This document shows, in pieces, positions 9,002 through 17,977 of a DNA stretch of 64,000 nt. The position numbers were made by a program, and so were the translations under genes. The stretch lies in NCBI RefSeq assembly GCF_024362385.1, contig NZ_CP101466.1:3844001-3908000 (forward strand), read 5' to 3'. Each line of letters begins with the position of its first letter. Position 1 is the first letter of the stretch. The DNA comes from Arthrobacter sp. DNA4 (GTDB lineage: Bacteria; Actinomycetota; Actinomycetes; Actinomycetales; Micrococcaceae). Under the pieces are notes generated by a model that was not told the DNA's origin, ran no database searches, and worked only from the letters and a program-made list of their open reading frames with translations.

Positions 9002-11836
9002 CTATGCAGGAACCTGCTCCAGCCCGGGCACCAGCCCCGCTTCCTTCAGCCCCAGGTAGATCCGGTCCCGGGCAATGGGCAGGGACGCGAAGCGCACCCC
9101 GGTGGCATTGCGGATGGCGTTGGCGAGCGCCGGAGCCACGGGATTGAACGGGCTTTCGCTCATGGATTTCGCCCCCAGCGGCCCCATCCTGTCGTTCGTG
9201 TCCGCGAAGTACACCTCGCTGCGCGGCACGTCCGCGAACGTAGGGACGTGGTACTGCCGCAGGATGTCCGTGGTGACCTTTCCGGCGTCGTCCACCACCA
9301 CTTCCTCATACAGCGTGGCACCCAGGGCCTGGGCGATTCCGCCCTCGATCTGTCCGCGGCACTGCCGCGGGTTGACCACCACGCCGGCGTCCGCTGCCTG
9401 CACGCTTTGCAGGATCTTCAGCTCGCCGGTGCCCCGGTTCACGGCCACCCGGAAGCCGTGCACGTTGAACGCGACGGAGCGCGGCGTACCGCCCCAGCGG
9501 CCCTCGGCGGCAAGTTCGACGCCGGCATCCGCGGCAGCCTGCGCGAGTTCAGCCAGTGCCACGGGGGTTCCGTCGACCACCACGACGTCACCGTCGAGAA
9601 CGCAGGCGGATGCCTGGGTCTGCCGGATCCCGGCAGCAAAGGCGCGGATCCGGACAGCCAGCTCTTCCGCGGCTGCCAGGGTCGCCTTGCTTACCACCAC
9701 GGTACCGGCGGAGCCGAACGCACCGGTATCGTGCTCCACCAGGTCGGTGTCGGACTGCCGCACCACCACCCTGGATGCCTCGGTGGAGAGCGCAGTGGCT
9801 GCCAGCTGGGCGTGCACGGTGGTGGTGCCGTTGCCGAACTCGGCGGTCCCGACGTCGGCCTGGTACGTCCCGTCCGGCAGGAGCCGGACGTGGGAGTGGG
9901 CAAAGTGGCCGCGCGGCGGGACGGTATCGATCATGGACAGGGCGGCGCCTTCACCCACCATCCAGTCGGGGCCAAGATCGTCCAGGCCTGCATCCCGGTA
10001 CCGGGCCTTGCCGCGGTCCAGGGCATCCCGGACCAGGTCCAGGCACTGGTCCAGGCCGTAGCTGCCGTAGTGGACGTCCTCCTCCGGATCCGGCTGGGTG
10101 GACAGCATGTGGTCGCCCTCGCGGACCATGTTGCGTCGGCGGAACTCCAGCGGGTCCATGCCGATCCCGGCGGCCAGCTCGTCCATGGCGGACTCGACGG
10201 CGAAGATCATCTGGCTCAGCCCGTACCCGCGGAACGCACCGGACGGCACGGTGTTGGTGTAGACCGAATGCGCGTCCACTTTCTTGTTGGCGCAGTTGTA
10301 TACGGCCAGGGATTCGCCGCAGCCGTGGAACATGACGCCGGGCCCGTGGTTGCCGTAGGCGCCGGTGTTGGTCACGACGTCCAGCTCGAGCGCGGTCAGC
10401 CGCCCTTCCCTGCCGGCACCCGCCTTCAGCTTGATGGTGAACGGGTGCCGGGTAGTGGTGGCGGTGAACTGTTCGGTGCGGGTCAGTTCCAGCTGGACCG
10501 GCCGCTGCAGCTTCAGGGCCGCGAGCGCCACGAGGTCCTCGGTAAGGACTTCCTGCTTGCCGCCAAATCCACCGCCGACACGGCTTACCACCACATGCAC
10601 TTTGTCTTCCGGCAAACCGAATACCCGGCACAGGGTCCGGCGGACCAGGAAGGGGACCTGGCTGGAGGTGCGGACCTGCAGCCGCCCTTCGGCGTCCACC
10701 GAAGCGATGGCAGCGTGCGTTTCCAGCGCCACGTGCTGCACCCGCTGGGTTTGGTAGGTCTGTTCGTGGATAAAGTCGGCGGCGGCGAAGCCGTCAGCCA
10801 CGCTCCCCAGCTCGGAGTGCAACTCAGCGACCACGTTGCCGTCCGGCCGCGAGATGCGGGAGCGGGCGGCATCCTTGTCCCCGTGGACCAGCGGCGCGCC
10901 GGGACGCAGGGCCTCCTGCGGCGAGAAGACGGCGGGCAGTTCCTGGTATTCCACCTGGAGCGCCCGCACTCCGGCTTCTGCCGCCGAGACCGACTCGGCG
11001 ACGACGGCGGCCACCCGCTGGCCAATGAAGCGCACCACGTCATCGAGCACCCGCGTATCGTCCGGGTCGTCGGTGAAGAGCTCGTGCTGGGCCGTGGAGA
11101 ACAGCTGCTCCGGCGCGTCCTCATGGGTGAAGACCGCCACCACCCCCGGAATCTTCAGGGCAGCATCGGTATCAATGGACACCACCCGGGCGTGCGCGTG
11201 CGGCGAGCGCAGGATTTTAAGGTGCAGCAGTGCCCGCTGCTGGTCACCCGGGAGATCCAGGGTGTAACGGGCGGCGCCGGTGACCACTGCCCTGCTGGCA
11301 GGCGCCGGAACGTCGTCGCCCAAACGGCCCGGCTCCGGCTCAGGCTGCCCCTCCCCCGCGATGCCGGACCCCGGCCCCTGGGGATCGGGGTGGCCGGGGT
11401 TGCCGCAGACCGCATCGGCGATGGCGCGGTAGCCGGTGCAGCGGCAGAGGTTGCCCTTCAGGTTGCGGGGCAGGTTCTCCCGTTGGTCGTCGTCGAACGT
11501 GGCGGCCGTCATCACCATGCCCGCCGTGCAGAAGCCGCACTGGAAGCCCTGGCGTTCCATGAACTGCTGCTGGACCGGATGCAGCTGCCCCTCGGGACCA
11601 CCAGAAGCGGCTGCCAGCCCCTCGATGGTGGTGACCGCGTGGCCCTCCGCGCGGACTGCCGGATAGATGCAGCTGTGGACCGGCGTCCCGTCCACGTGCA
11701 CGGTGCAGGCACCGCAGTCTCCGCCGTCGCATCCCTTCTTCACACCCGTGTTGCCCTGCTCGCGCAGGAACGTCCGCAGGCATTGCCCTGGGCGCGGGTC
11801 CGCGCCGGCGGGGGTTCCGTTGATCTCGATGGCCAT
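9002..11836 (-). CDS. Xanthine dehydrogenase-type Mo-hydroxylase: fused 2Fe-2S and molybdopterin subunits
   Basis: The 944-residue protein fuses two parts usually made separately. Residues 1-150 are the 2Fe-2S domain with cluster cysteines C36, C41, C44, C56 and C100, C103, C131, C133. From about 175 on is the Mo-cofactor domain, with VGGGFGGKQE, GAFRGYGLSQ and the C-terminal KSMSESPFNPVAP containing the expected catalytic Glu. The enzyme hydroxylates a purine (hypoxanthine, xanthine) and passes electrons through FeS to the FAD subunit encoded just upstream (2-bp gap). The ATG at 11836 is chosen because the FeS domain starts directly with MAIEINGTP. Exact substrate is inferred from the purine context, since aldehyde and nicotinate hydroxylases look similar. 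Confidence 0.85.
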   Translation of the reverse strand: MAIEINGTPAGADPRPGQCLRTFLREQGNTGVKKGCDGGDCGACTVHVDGTPVHSCIYPAVRAEGHAVTTIEGLAAASGGPEGQLHPVQQQFMERQGFQCGFCTAGMVMTAATFDDDQRENLPRNLKGNLCRCTGYRAIADAVCGNPGHPDPQGPGSGIAGEGQPEPEPGRLGDDVPAPASRAVVTGAARYTLDLPGDQQRALLHLKILRSPHAHARVVSIDTDAALKIPGVVAVFTHEDAPEQLFSTAQHELFTDDPDDTRVLDDVVRFIGQRVAAVVAESVSAAEAGVRALQVEYQELPAVFSPQEALRPGAPLVHGDKDAARSRISRPDGNVVAELHSELGSVADGFAAADFIHEQTYQTQRVQHVALETHAAIASVDAEGRLQVRTSSQVPFLVRRTLCRVFGLPEDKVHVVVSRVGGGFGGKQEVLTEDLVALAALKLQRPVQLELTRTEQFTATTTRHPFTIKLKAGAGREGRLTALELDVVTNTGAYGNHGPGVMFHGCGESLAVYNCANKKVDAHSVYTNTVPSGAFRGYGLSQMIFAVESAMDELAAGIGMDPLEFRRRNMVREGDHMLSTQPDPEEDVHYGSYGLDQCLDLVRDALDRGKARYRDAGLDDLGPDWMVGEGAALSMIDTVPPRGHFAHSHVRLLPDGTYQADVGTAEFGNGTTTVHAQLAATALSTEASRVVVRQSDTDLVEHDTGAFGSAGTVVVSKATLAAAEELAVRIRAFAAGIRQTQASACVLDGDVVVVDGTPVALAELAQAAADAGVELAAEGRWGGTPRSVAFNVHGFRVAVNRGTGELKILQSVQAADAGVVVNPRQCRGQIEGGIAQALGATLYEEVVVDDAGKVTTDILRQYHVPTFADVPRSEVYFADTNDRMGPLGAKSMSESPFNPVAPALANAIRNATGVRFASLPIARDRIYLGLKEAGLVPGLEQVPA

Positions 11837-11838
11837 GC

Positions 11839-12771
11839 TCAGGCCCCTTTCGGCAGTGTGGTGGTCCCGGCCGGAATGTCGCCGGCCCGGGGCGGCCAGA
11901 AGTCGCCGGAGACAGGAACATCGTGGGCACCGGCCGTCGCCGCCAGCTCGGCCCGGATTTCCTCGGCGAGCCGGGAGGTCATGTCCCGGCGCCATGCAGG
12001 CAGGCCGTGGATGTCATCGTGGTAGAGCCCGGCAGGAATGTGGTCATCCAGCGCGGCGGCCAGCCTCTCTGCGTCCGGGAGCATGTCGAAGCGCAGTTGC
12101 ACCGGCCGCTTGGTGGCGGCGGTGACCGTCAGGGTTAGGGAGGCGTCGCCGTCGAGCCGCCCGATGAGCAGCACCCCGGACCGGCCCAGGTTGCTCAGGG
12201 AGAGGCGCCGGAAGGCTACGCGGGCGGAAAGGGCCGACGCCGGCAGGTGGACGCTGCGGAGCAGCTCACCCGGTGCCAGGCAGTTTTTCGCATCCCCGGT
12301 GACGAACTCCGCCACGGGGACGGTACGGCTGGAACCGCCGGGAGCGAGGATGGTGGCCATGCCGTCCAGCCCGGCGCACAGCGAAATGATGGGACCGGCG
12401 GGCAGCGAGGTGCAGAGGTTGCCGCCCACCGTGGACATGTTCCAGACCTTGAAGGACGCCACGAAGGAATCGCAGCATGAGCGGACCAGGTCCAGCCCCG
12501 GCCACTTGAGTCCGGCCACCTCCGGCGCACCGGGCAGGCCGTACAGCTGCGCGATGGTGCAGGTGGCTGCCAGCTCAATCCCCTCGCCGGTGACGGTGAT
12601 GGGCGTCCAGCCGGCCTCGCCCAGGTCCAGCAGCCGCTTGAGCGGCTGCGGGCCAAACGCGTAGCTGCCGTAGGAGAAAAGGACCGTGCCGCCGGCAAGC
12701 CAGGCGTCGCCGTCGCGCCATTGTGCGGGGTCGGTGGTGCGGACCACCGCCTCGATGGTGTTCATGTCCAT
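11839..12771 (-). CDS. FAD-binding subunit of xanthine dehydrogenase family
   Basis: The 310-residue protein has the molybdopterin-dehydrogenase FAD-binding fold, including WLAGGTVLF and TVGGNLCTSLPAGP (flavin pyrophosphate binding), and a CO-dehydrogenase-flavoprotein-like C-terminus. It takes electrons from the 2Fe-2S clusters of the subunit encoded downstream. Its start overlaps the end of the XdhC gene by 10 bp, and its stop is 2 bp from the next ATG, so the three genes form one tight operon. Confidence 0.85.
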   Translation of the reverse strand: MDMNTIEAVVRTTDPAQWRDGDAWLAGGTVLFSYGSYAFGPQPLKRLLDLGEAGWTPITVTGEGIELAATCTIAQLYGLPGAPEVAGLKWPGLDLVRSCCDSFVASFKVWNMSTVGGNLCTSLPAGPIISLCAGLDGMATILAPGGSSRTVPVAEFVTGDAKNCLAPGELLRSVHLPASALSARVAFRRLSLSNLGRSGVLLIGRLDGDASLTLTVTAATKRPVQLRFDMLPDAERLAAALDDHIPAGLYHDDIHGLPAWRRDMTSRLAEEIRAELAATAGAHDVPVSGDFWPPRAGDIPAGTTTLPKGA

Positions 12772-13985
12772 GCGATCTCCTGTGCATTAAGGTCTGTGGG
12801 CGCCGTGGCAGCCGGGTGGTGGTGGATGGTGCCGGAGGTTTCCCGCAGCGGCAGGCAGCTGGCGGCGCGGGTGCGGGCTGCGATCAGTTCCGCGGTGACG
12901 GATACCGCCACCTCGGCCGGCGTGACCGCACCGAGGTCAAGGCCGATGGGCGAATGCAGCTGGGCGATCCGCTCCGGCGCGACGCCCGCGTTGAGGAGCT
13001 GGTCAACCCGTTGAAGGTGGCTCCGCCGGGACCCCATGGCGCCCACGTAGGCAAGGTCCAGGGCCAACGCTGTTTCCAGCAGAGGGATGTCGAACTTGGG
13101 GTCGTGGGTGAGGACGGCGGCGACGGTGCGGCTGTCCGTCCGGCCCGCCGCGGCTTCCGCTGCCAGGTAGCGGTGCGGCCAGTCAGTGACCACCTGGTCG
13201 GCGGCCGCGAACCGGGGCTGGGATGCGAAGACCGGGCGGGCATCAACGAGGGTCACGTGATAGCCCAGCAGCTTGGCGGCGGGAACCAGTGCGGCACCGA
13301 AGTCGTTGGCGCCGAATACCAGCATCCGCGGCGGGGCCAGCCGGGACTCCACCAGGATGGCCGGCTCCGCGGCAGGTTGCGCGTCGCCGGACTTGGCCGG
13401 AGCGCATTCGCCCGGTTCCGGGGGCCGGACCAGCCCGGCACCGCCGCTGCGCACCAGGGATTCCACCTGCAGTGCCGGTTCCCCGTGCAGCAGCGCTGCC
13501 AGCTCCGAAGAAGCAGCCAGGCGGAATGCGCCTGGATCGGAAAGGACGACGGCGGCACCTCCTGGAGTATCGAGCAGCCGTACCAGCGCCACGGGGTGGG
13601 CCGGGCCGAGGCCGGCGAGCTGCAACAGGACGGCCCGAAGCGGGTGCCGGGTTTCGCCAGGCACAGCGGCGGGCACGGGCTGGATCTGGATGACCAGTTC
13701 GCCCCCGCAGGTGAGTCCGGCCGCGAAGGCATCTGCGGAACTGAAACCAAAGGTCCCGTGGCGCGGGACGGCGTCGTCCATTGCCTCCCGGGCGAGCGCC
13801 ACTACGGCGCCTTCGACGCAGCCGCCGGAGAGGCTGCCCAGCACGTCACCGGAACCGGCGACCAGCATGGACGTTCCCACGGGCCGCGGCACAGACCCGG
13901 AGGCCGCCACGATGGTGGCCACGGCGAACTCCCGGGCTGCGAGCCGGGGCACCCAGGGGCCGAGCGAAGGGATCAGGTCAAGCAT
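12762..13985 (-). CDS. xdhC: XdhC/CoxI family molybdenum-cofactor maturation protein
   Basis: XdhC proteins bind the molybdenum cofactor, promote its sulfuration and insert it into xanthine dehydrogenase. The 407-residue protein has the N-terminal XdhC domain (VAASGSVPRPVGTSMLV, GSLSGGCVEG, with a conserved Cys) and a C-terminal Rossmann-like domain (MLVFGANDFGAALVPAAKLL, AYVGAMGSRRSHLQR). It is the first gene of the operon with the FAD and FeS-Mo subunits. It is preceded by a hairpin at 14028-14070 that separates it from the permease gene. No IclR-type palindrome was found directly upstream, so its regulation may differ from the other purine units. Confidence 0.9.
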   Translation of the reverse strand: MLDLIPSLGPWVPRLAAREFAVATIVAASGSVPRPVGTSMLVAGSGDVLGSLSGGCVEGAVVALAREAMDDAVPRHGTFGFSSADAFAAGLTCGGELVIQIQPVPAAVPGETRHPLRAVLLQLAGLGPAHPVALVRLLDTPGGAAVVLSDPGAFRLAASSELAALLHGEPALQVESLVRSGGAGLVRPPEPGECAPAKSGDAQPAAEPAILVESRLAPPRMLVFGANDFGAALVPAAKLLGYHVTLVDARPVFASQPRFAAADQVVTDWPHRYLAAEAAAGRTDSRTVAAVLTHDPKFDIPLLETALALDLAYVGAMGSRRSHLQRVDQLLNAGVAPERIAQLHSPIGLDLGAVTPAEVAVSVTAELIAARTRAASCLPLRETSGTIHHHPAATAPTDLNAQEIAWT

Positions 13986-14027
13986 GGCGTCGCTCCTTCT
14001 TCCGCAGCGGTGGTGTCAATTGTCGGT

Positions 14028-14070
14028 CCTTCCGGGGGCCGGGCCAAGGGTTGGCACGGCCCCCGGAAGG
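14028..14070. terminator. Hairpin between azgA-like permease and xdhC operon
   Basis: CCTTCCGGGGGCCG (14028-14041) pairs perfectly with CGGCCCCCGGAAGG (14057-14070) across a 15-nt loop. It lies 13 bp after the permease stop on the minus strand and so probably ends the guanine deaminase-permease transcript. There is no T-run. Confidence 0.6.
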
Positions 14071-14082
14071 AAAGGGCACTAC

Positions 14083-15648
14083 TTAGCCGCCCAGCAGGGC
14101 GTTGATCGGCCCGCGGGCGAAGTACACCAGGAACCCGGCGCTCACCACCCACATCAGCGGATGGATCTTCTTGGCCTTGCCGGACGCCGCCCCGATCACG
14201 GCCCAGCTCACGAAGCCCACACCGATGCCGTTGGCGATCGAGTAGCTCAGCGGCATGGTCACGATGGTGAGGAAAGCCGGCAGGGCCACGGTGAACTTGG
14301 TGAACTTGATCTCCCGGATCTGCGCCATCATCATGGCGCCCACCACCACCAGGGCGGCGGCGGCCACCTCGAGCGGCACCACGCTGGTGAGCGGGGTGAG
14401 GAACATCGAGCCGAGGAACAGGACGCCGGTGACCACCGAGGCCAGGCCGGTGCGGGCACCTTCGCCGATGCCGGCTGCCGAGTCGATGTAGACGGTGTTG
14501 GAGGAACCGGAGGTGGCCCCGCCCGCCACGGCGCCGAAGCCTTCCACGACGAAGGCGGACTTCAGCCGCGGGAAGGTGCCGTCCTTGTGGGCGACGCCGG
14601 CGCTCTTGGCAAGGCCGGTCATGGTGCCCATGGCGTCGAAGAAGTTGGTGAACACGAGCGTGAACACCAGCATGGTGGCTGCGAGTCCGCCGATCCTGGC
14701 GAATGAGCCGAAGAGGTCGAAGTGGCCCACCAGGCCAAGGTCCGGGGCGGACACCAGCTGGCCGGACAGGACCGGGGTGTTCAGGTGCCAGCCGCCGGGG
14801 TTGGTGGCGCTGGCAGGGCCCAGTTTCATGACTGCTTCCACGACGGCGGCCAGCACGGTGGTGCCGACGATCCCGATCAGGAGTCCGCCCTGGACCTTGC
14901 GTGCCACGAGGATGCCCATGGCAAGGAGGCCCACGACGAACACGAGCGTGGGCACGGAGGTGATGGAGCCGCCGTCGCCCAGTTGGACGGGCGGGCCGCC
15001 CGTGGTGGGCCGGACGAAGCCGGAGTCCACGAAGCCGATGAAGGCGATGAACAGGCCGATGCCGACGGTGATGGCGGCCTTCAGTTCCTTGGGCACGGCC
15101 CGGAAAATGGCGGTCCGGGCACCTGTGACTCCGAAGAGGACGATCAGGATGCCGTTGATCACCACCAGGCCCATGGCCTCGGGCCAGGTGACTTCCTGGA
15201 TCACGGAGACGGCCAGGAAGGAGTTGATGCCCAGTCCGGCGGCGAGCCCGAACGGCAGGTTGGCGATAAGCCCGAAGAGGATGGTCATGACGCCGGCGGT
15301 GAGCCCGGTGACGGCGCCCACCTGCGCGGCGGAGAGCCAGCCGCCGGCGACGTCGGTGGGGGCGTTGTCCGCGCTGAACCCGCCCAGGATGAGGGGGTTG
15401 AGGATGACGATGTAGGCCATGGTGAAGAAGGTGACCAGGCCGCCGCGGAATTCGCGGGCAAGGGTGGAGCCGCGCTGCGTGATGTGGAAGAACCGGTCCA
15501 GGAGGGAGTCCGGCGCCGGCGGGGTGCTTCCCAGCCGCGTCCGCCCGGTTGCCTTTTGCGTTTCGCGTGCCGCTGCGGGCTCTGCGCTGTTGCTCCCGTT
15601 GGGGAGCAGCGCAGCCTGCTTTTCAGCGGAATTGTCCAGGATTGTCAT
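14083..15648 (-). CDS. NCS2 (AzgA/GhxP-like) purine permease
   Basis: This is a membrane transporter of about 521 residues with around 12 hydrophobic segments. The AzgA-type signature is clear: REFRGGLVTFFTMAYIVILN near residue 55, and GSSNTVYIDSAAGIGEGART in the middle. AzgA/GhxP proteins import adenine, guanine or hypoxanthine with protons. It lies 15 bp after the guanine deaminase stop on the same strand, so import and deamination of guanine are coupled genetically. The ATG at 15648 was preferred over the in-frame GTG at 15657. Confidence 0.9.
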   Translation of the reverse strand: MTILDNSAEKQAALLPNGSNSAEPAAARETQKATGRTRLGSTPPAPDSLLDRFFHITQRGSTLAREFRGGLVTFFTMAYIVILNPLILGGFSADNAPTDVAGGWLSAAQVGAVTGLTAGVMTILFGLIANLPFGLAAGLGINSFLAVSVIQEVTWPEAMGLVVINGILIVLFGVTGARTAIFRAVPKELKAAITVGIGLFIAFIGFVDSGFVRPTTGGPPVQLGDGGSITSVPTLVFVVGLLAMGILVARKVQGGLLIGIVGTTVLAAVVEAVMKLGPASATNPGGWHLNTPVLSGQLVSAPDLGLVGHFDLFGSFARIGGLAATMLVFTLVFTNFFDAMGTMTGLAKSAGVAHKDGTFPRLKSAFVVEGFGAVAGGATSGSSNTVYIDSAAGIGEGARTGLASVVTGVLFLGSMFLTPLTSVVPLEVAAAALVVVGAMMMAQIREIKFTKFTVALPAFLTIVTMPLSYSIANGIGVGFVSWAVIGAASGKAKKIHPLMWVVSAGFLVYFARGPINALLGG

Positions 15649-15663
15649 GTCAGCCACCCGGCC

Positions 15664-16158
15664 CTAGTAGTCAATCCTGGTTTCGAGCGTGTTCCAGGTG
15701 TTGAACGGCTCCAGCGGGGCCGGGGCCTGGGGATCGCCCAGCTCCAGCTTGGAAACCGGCATCAGGGAATCCCTGTCCTGGTCGTCGAAGTATTCGTAGA
15801 ACACTGCGTCGTCGAAGCCGACCGAGGCGGCGTCGTGGCGGTCCGCCGCGTAGACAACGCGGCTGACCCGTGCCCAGAGTGCGGAGGCCAGGCACATGGG
15901 GCACGGCTCGCAGCTGGTGTAGAGGGTGGCGCCGCTGAGGTCGAAGGTCCCCAGCTCGCGGCAGGCGGTGCGGATGGCGGTGACTTCAGCGTGGGCGGTG
16001 GGATCGTTGTCTGCAGTGACGCGGTTGACGCCGTCGAACGTCTTGCCGTCCGCCGTGACGATCATGGCGCCGAACGGGCCTCCGCTGTTGAGGACGTTGG
16101 CCGTTGCCAGCCGGATGGAGCGGGCCAAAAACTGTTCGGCCGTGACGGTGGTACTCAT
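15664..16158 (-). CDS. Guanine deaminase, cytidine-deaminase fold (GuaD-like)
   Basis: The 164-residue protein has the zinc deaminase motifs: DPTAHAEVTAIR (His ligand and catalytic Glu) and TSCEPCPMCLASALW (two Cys ligands). Length and the C-terminal FYEYFDDQDRDSLMPV region match bacterial GuaD, which converts guanine to xanthine, rather than tRNA adenosine deaminase TadA. A GGAAG ribosome site precedes the ATG. It is first in the operon with the purine permease. The IclR-type operator at 16359-16373 lies about 200 bp upstream, shared with the divergent amidohydrolase. Confidence 0.85.
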   Translation of the reverse strand: MSTTVTAEQFLARSIRLATANVLNSGGPFGAMIVTADGKTFDGVNRVTADNDPTAHAEVTAIRTACRELGTFDLSGATLYTSCEPCPMCLASALWARVSRVVYAADRHDAASVGFDDAVFYEYFDDQDRDSLMPVSKLELGDPQAPAPLEPFNTWNTLETRIDY

Positions 16159-16358
16159 GATGCGACTTCCTTTTGCCGGGAAGCCTGTTGCCGCGCAGGA
16201 CCAGTAAAACCAGGTGCGAACGGTTACCAGGCTTCAGCATGTGCTGTGAAGGTTAAGTTGCGCCTGGTAGATAGCTTCCCGGGTTCGGGCGCCCGCCTTT
16301 GGCAGAATCGAGATTAGCACCGCTTTGTGGGCTACGCCATAGTTTTCTGGAAATTAAA

Positions 16359-16373
16359 TTTCGCGATGTGAAA
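16359..16373. promoter_or_regulatory. IclR-type operator 3
   Basis: Read on the minus strand, the site is TTTCACATCGCGAAA, differing from operator 1 at only a few positions. A partial second copy starts 21 bp to the right, two helical turns away, which would suit cooperative binding of IclR-family dimers. Confidence 0.65.
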
Positions 16374-16465
16374 TCTATGTTTCGCGCTCTTCACGGCCCA
16401 ACCCGGTCCCCGGTCACAAAGAGTGGCATTGACGCAGGCAGGGCCGTTTCCCTACTCTGGTCGCA

Positions 16466-16488
16466 CCCGCGCCGCCTGGCGGCGCGGG
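16466..16488. promoter_or_regulatory. Leader hairpin before the 8-oxoguanine deaminase-like gene
   Basis: CCCGCGCCGCC and GGCGGCGCGGG form an 11-bp perfect inverted repeat around a single T. It lies in the probable 5' leader. Its role is unknown. It could be an attenuator, an operator or a fold in a leader RNA. It does not match a purine riboswitch core. Confidence 0.35.
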
Positions 16489-16561
16489 AACCTGGATCAG
16501 CAGACAGGGCCTCACTGAGCTGGATTTACTGCACCGCATTCCGCTCAGACAAGGACAGCCC

Positions 16562-17938
16562 ATGACCACTTCCTCCCCTGCCCCCACCAACCGGCTCTGG
16601 ATCAGGAATCCGCTGGCCGCGTTTACCGCCAACTCCCTCGACGCCTCCGGCGGCGTGGTGGTCAGCGGCGGTGTCATCACAGAGGTCCTGGCCGCCGGGC
16701 AGCAGCCGTCCGCACCCTGCACCGAAACGTTCGACGCCGGCAGCCACGTGCTGCTCCCGGGCCTGATCAACACCCACCACCACTTCTACCAAACCCTGAC
16801 CCGCGCCTGGGGTCCGGTGGCAAATGCCCCTCTGTTTCCCTGGCTGAAGAATCTCTATCCCGTGTGGGCGCGGCTCACCGCCAAGGACCTGGAGCTGGCC
16901 GCAACGGTCGCCCTGGCCGAGCTGCTGCTTTCGGGCTGCACCACTGCCGCGGACCACCACTACCTCTTCCCGGCAGGGCTCGAGGATGCCATTGACATCG
17001 AGGTGGAAGCAGTGCGCCGGCTGGGCATGCGGGCCACACTGACCCGCGGCTCCATGACCCTTGGAACGGACGACGGCGGCCTGCCGCCACAGTCCACCGT
17101 CCAGGCTCCGGAGGTGGTGCTGGCAGACAGCGAGCGCCTGGTTTCCACGTACCACGAGCGCGGCGACGACGCCGTAATCCAGGTCGCCCTGGCCCCGTGC
17201 TCCCCGTTCTCAGTGACGAAGGAAATCATGGCCGAAAGCGCTGCCCTGGCTGCACGGCTGGACGTCCGGCTGCACACGCACCTGGCAGAGACCCTTGACG
17301 AGGAGGACTTCTGCCGGGAAATGTTCGGGTTGCGGACGGTGGACTACCTGGACAGCGTGGGCTGGCTGACGGACCGCACCTGGCTGGGGCACGGCATCCA
17401 CTTCAGCGACTCCGAGATAACGCGGCTCGGTGCAGCCGGAACCGCTGTGGCCCACTGCCCCACCTCCAACATGAGGCTTGCCTCCGGAACAGCCCGGGTC
17501 CTGGAGCTGGAGGACGCCGGGGTGCCGGTGGGGCTCGGCGTGGACGGTTCGGCGTCGAACGATGCCTCCAACATGATCCTGGAAGCACGGCAGGCGCTCT
17601 ACCTGCAGCGGCTGCGCTACGGGGCCGACGTTCCGGTGGAGCGGGCGCTGGGCTGGGCCACCCGCGGCTCGGCTGCCGTGCTGGGCCGGCGGGGACTGGG
17701 CCAGCTGGCCCCCGGGATGCAGGCCGACCTGGCGCTGTTCACGCTGGATGACCTGCGCTTCTCCGGCAGCCACGACCCCATCGCCGCCCTCCTTCTCTGC
17801 GCCGCCGACAGGGCCGACCGGGTGATGGTTGGCGGGAAGTGGCGGGTGGTGGACGGCCAGATCCCGGGACTGGACATCGCGGGGCTCATCGCGGAGCACT
17901 CAGCTGCGGCACACCGCCTGGTCAACGGGGGCCGGTGA
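16562..17938 (+). CDS. 8-oxoguanine deaminase / AtzB-like amidohydrolase
   Basis: The 458-residue protein is a zinc amidohydrolase of the TIM-barrel family. Metal ligands are visible in INTHHHFYQTLTRA (HxH), RLHTHLAET and LGVDGSASNDASNM (catalytic Asp), with LGHGIHFSDSE between. The HHHFYQTLTRA and DGSASND signatures are those of 8-oxoguanine deaminases and hydroxydechloroatrazine hydrolase AtzB. The likely reaction is deamination of 8-oxoguanine to urate, which would feed the uricase at 20985. It is divergent from guanine deaminase across a shared regulatory region. A GGACAG sequence precedes the ATG. Guanine or an s-triazine as substrate cannot be excluded. Confidence 0.8.
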   Translation: MTTSSPAPTNRLWIRNPLAAFTANSLDASGGVVVSGGVITEVLAAGQQPSAPCTETFDAGSHVLLPGLINTHHHFYQTLTRAWGPVANAPLFPWLKNLYPVWARLTAKDLELAATVALAELLLSGCTTAADHHYLFPAGLEDAIDIEVEAVRRLGMRATLTRGSMTLGTDDGGLPPQSTVQAPEVVLADSERLVSTYHERGDDAVIQVALAPCSPFSVTKEIMAESAALAARLDVRLHTHLAETLDEEDFCREMFGLRTVDYLDSVGWLTDRTWLGHGIHFSDSEITRLGAAGTAVAHCPTSNMRLASGTARVLELEDAGVPVGLGVDGSASNDASNMILEARQALYLQRLRYGADVPVERALGWATRGSAAVLGRRGLGQLAPGMQADLALFTLDDLRFSGSHDPIAALLLCAADRADRVMVGGKWRVVDGQIPGLDIAGLIAEHSAAAHRLVNGGR

Positions 17939-17977
17939 ACGGCTGACAGCGGTCCGGGCCGCTGCTACCGTGGCGGC

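Larger units (their letters stand above)
16159..16561. promoter_or_regulatory. Divergent promoter region between guanine deaminase and 8-oxoguanine deaminase-like gene
   Basis: This 403-bp region holds no convincing gene. It contains an AT-rich core around 16340-16385 with an IclR-type palindrome and, 21 bp further on, a second partial copy (TTTCGCG at 16380-16386). Towards the right gene it has a GC-rich 11-bp hairpin at 16466-16488, about 75 bp before the ATG. Confidence 0.6.

Noticed and set aside
8807..12025. A very long open frame on the plus strand opposite the xanthine dehydrogenase operon (and others at 14722-16317, 5343-6491 and 33212-34468)
   Set aside because: In DNA of this GC content the antisense frames of real genes stay open. 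The translations are rich in Arg, Pro, Gly and His, without family motifs, while the minus strand carries clear enzymes.
16389..16561. A purine riboswitch in front of the 8-oxoguanine deaminase-like gene
   Set aside because: There is no three-way junction with the conserved purine-aptamer loops. Only a simple hairpin is seen.
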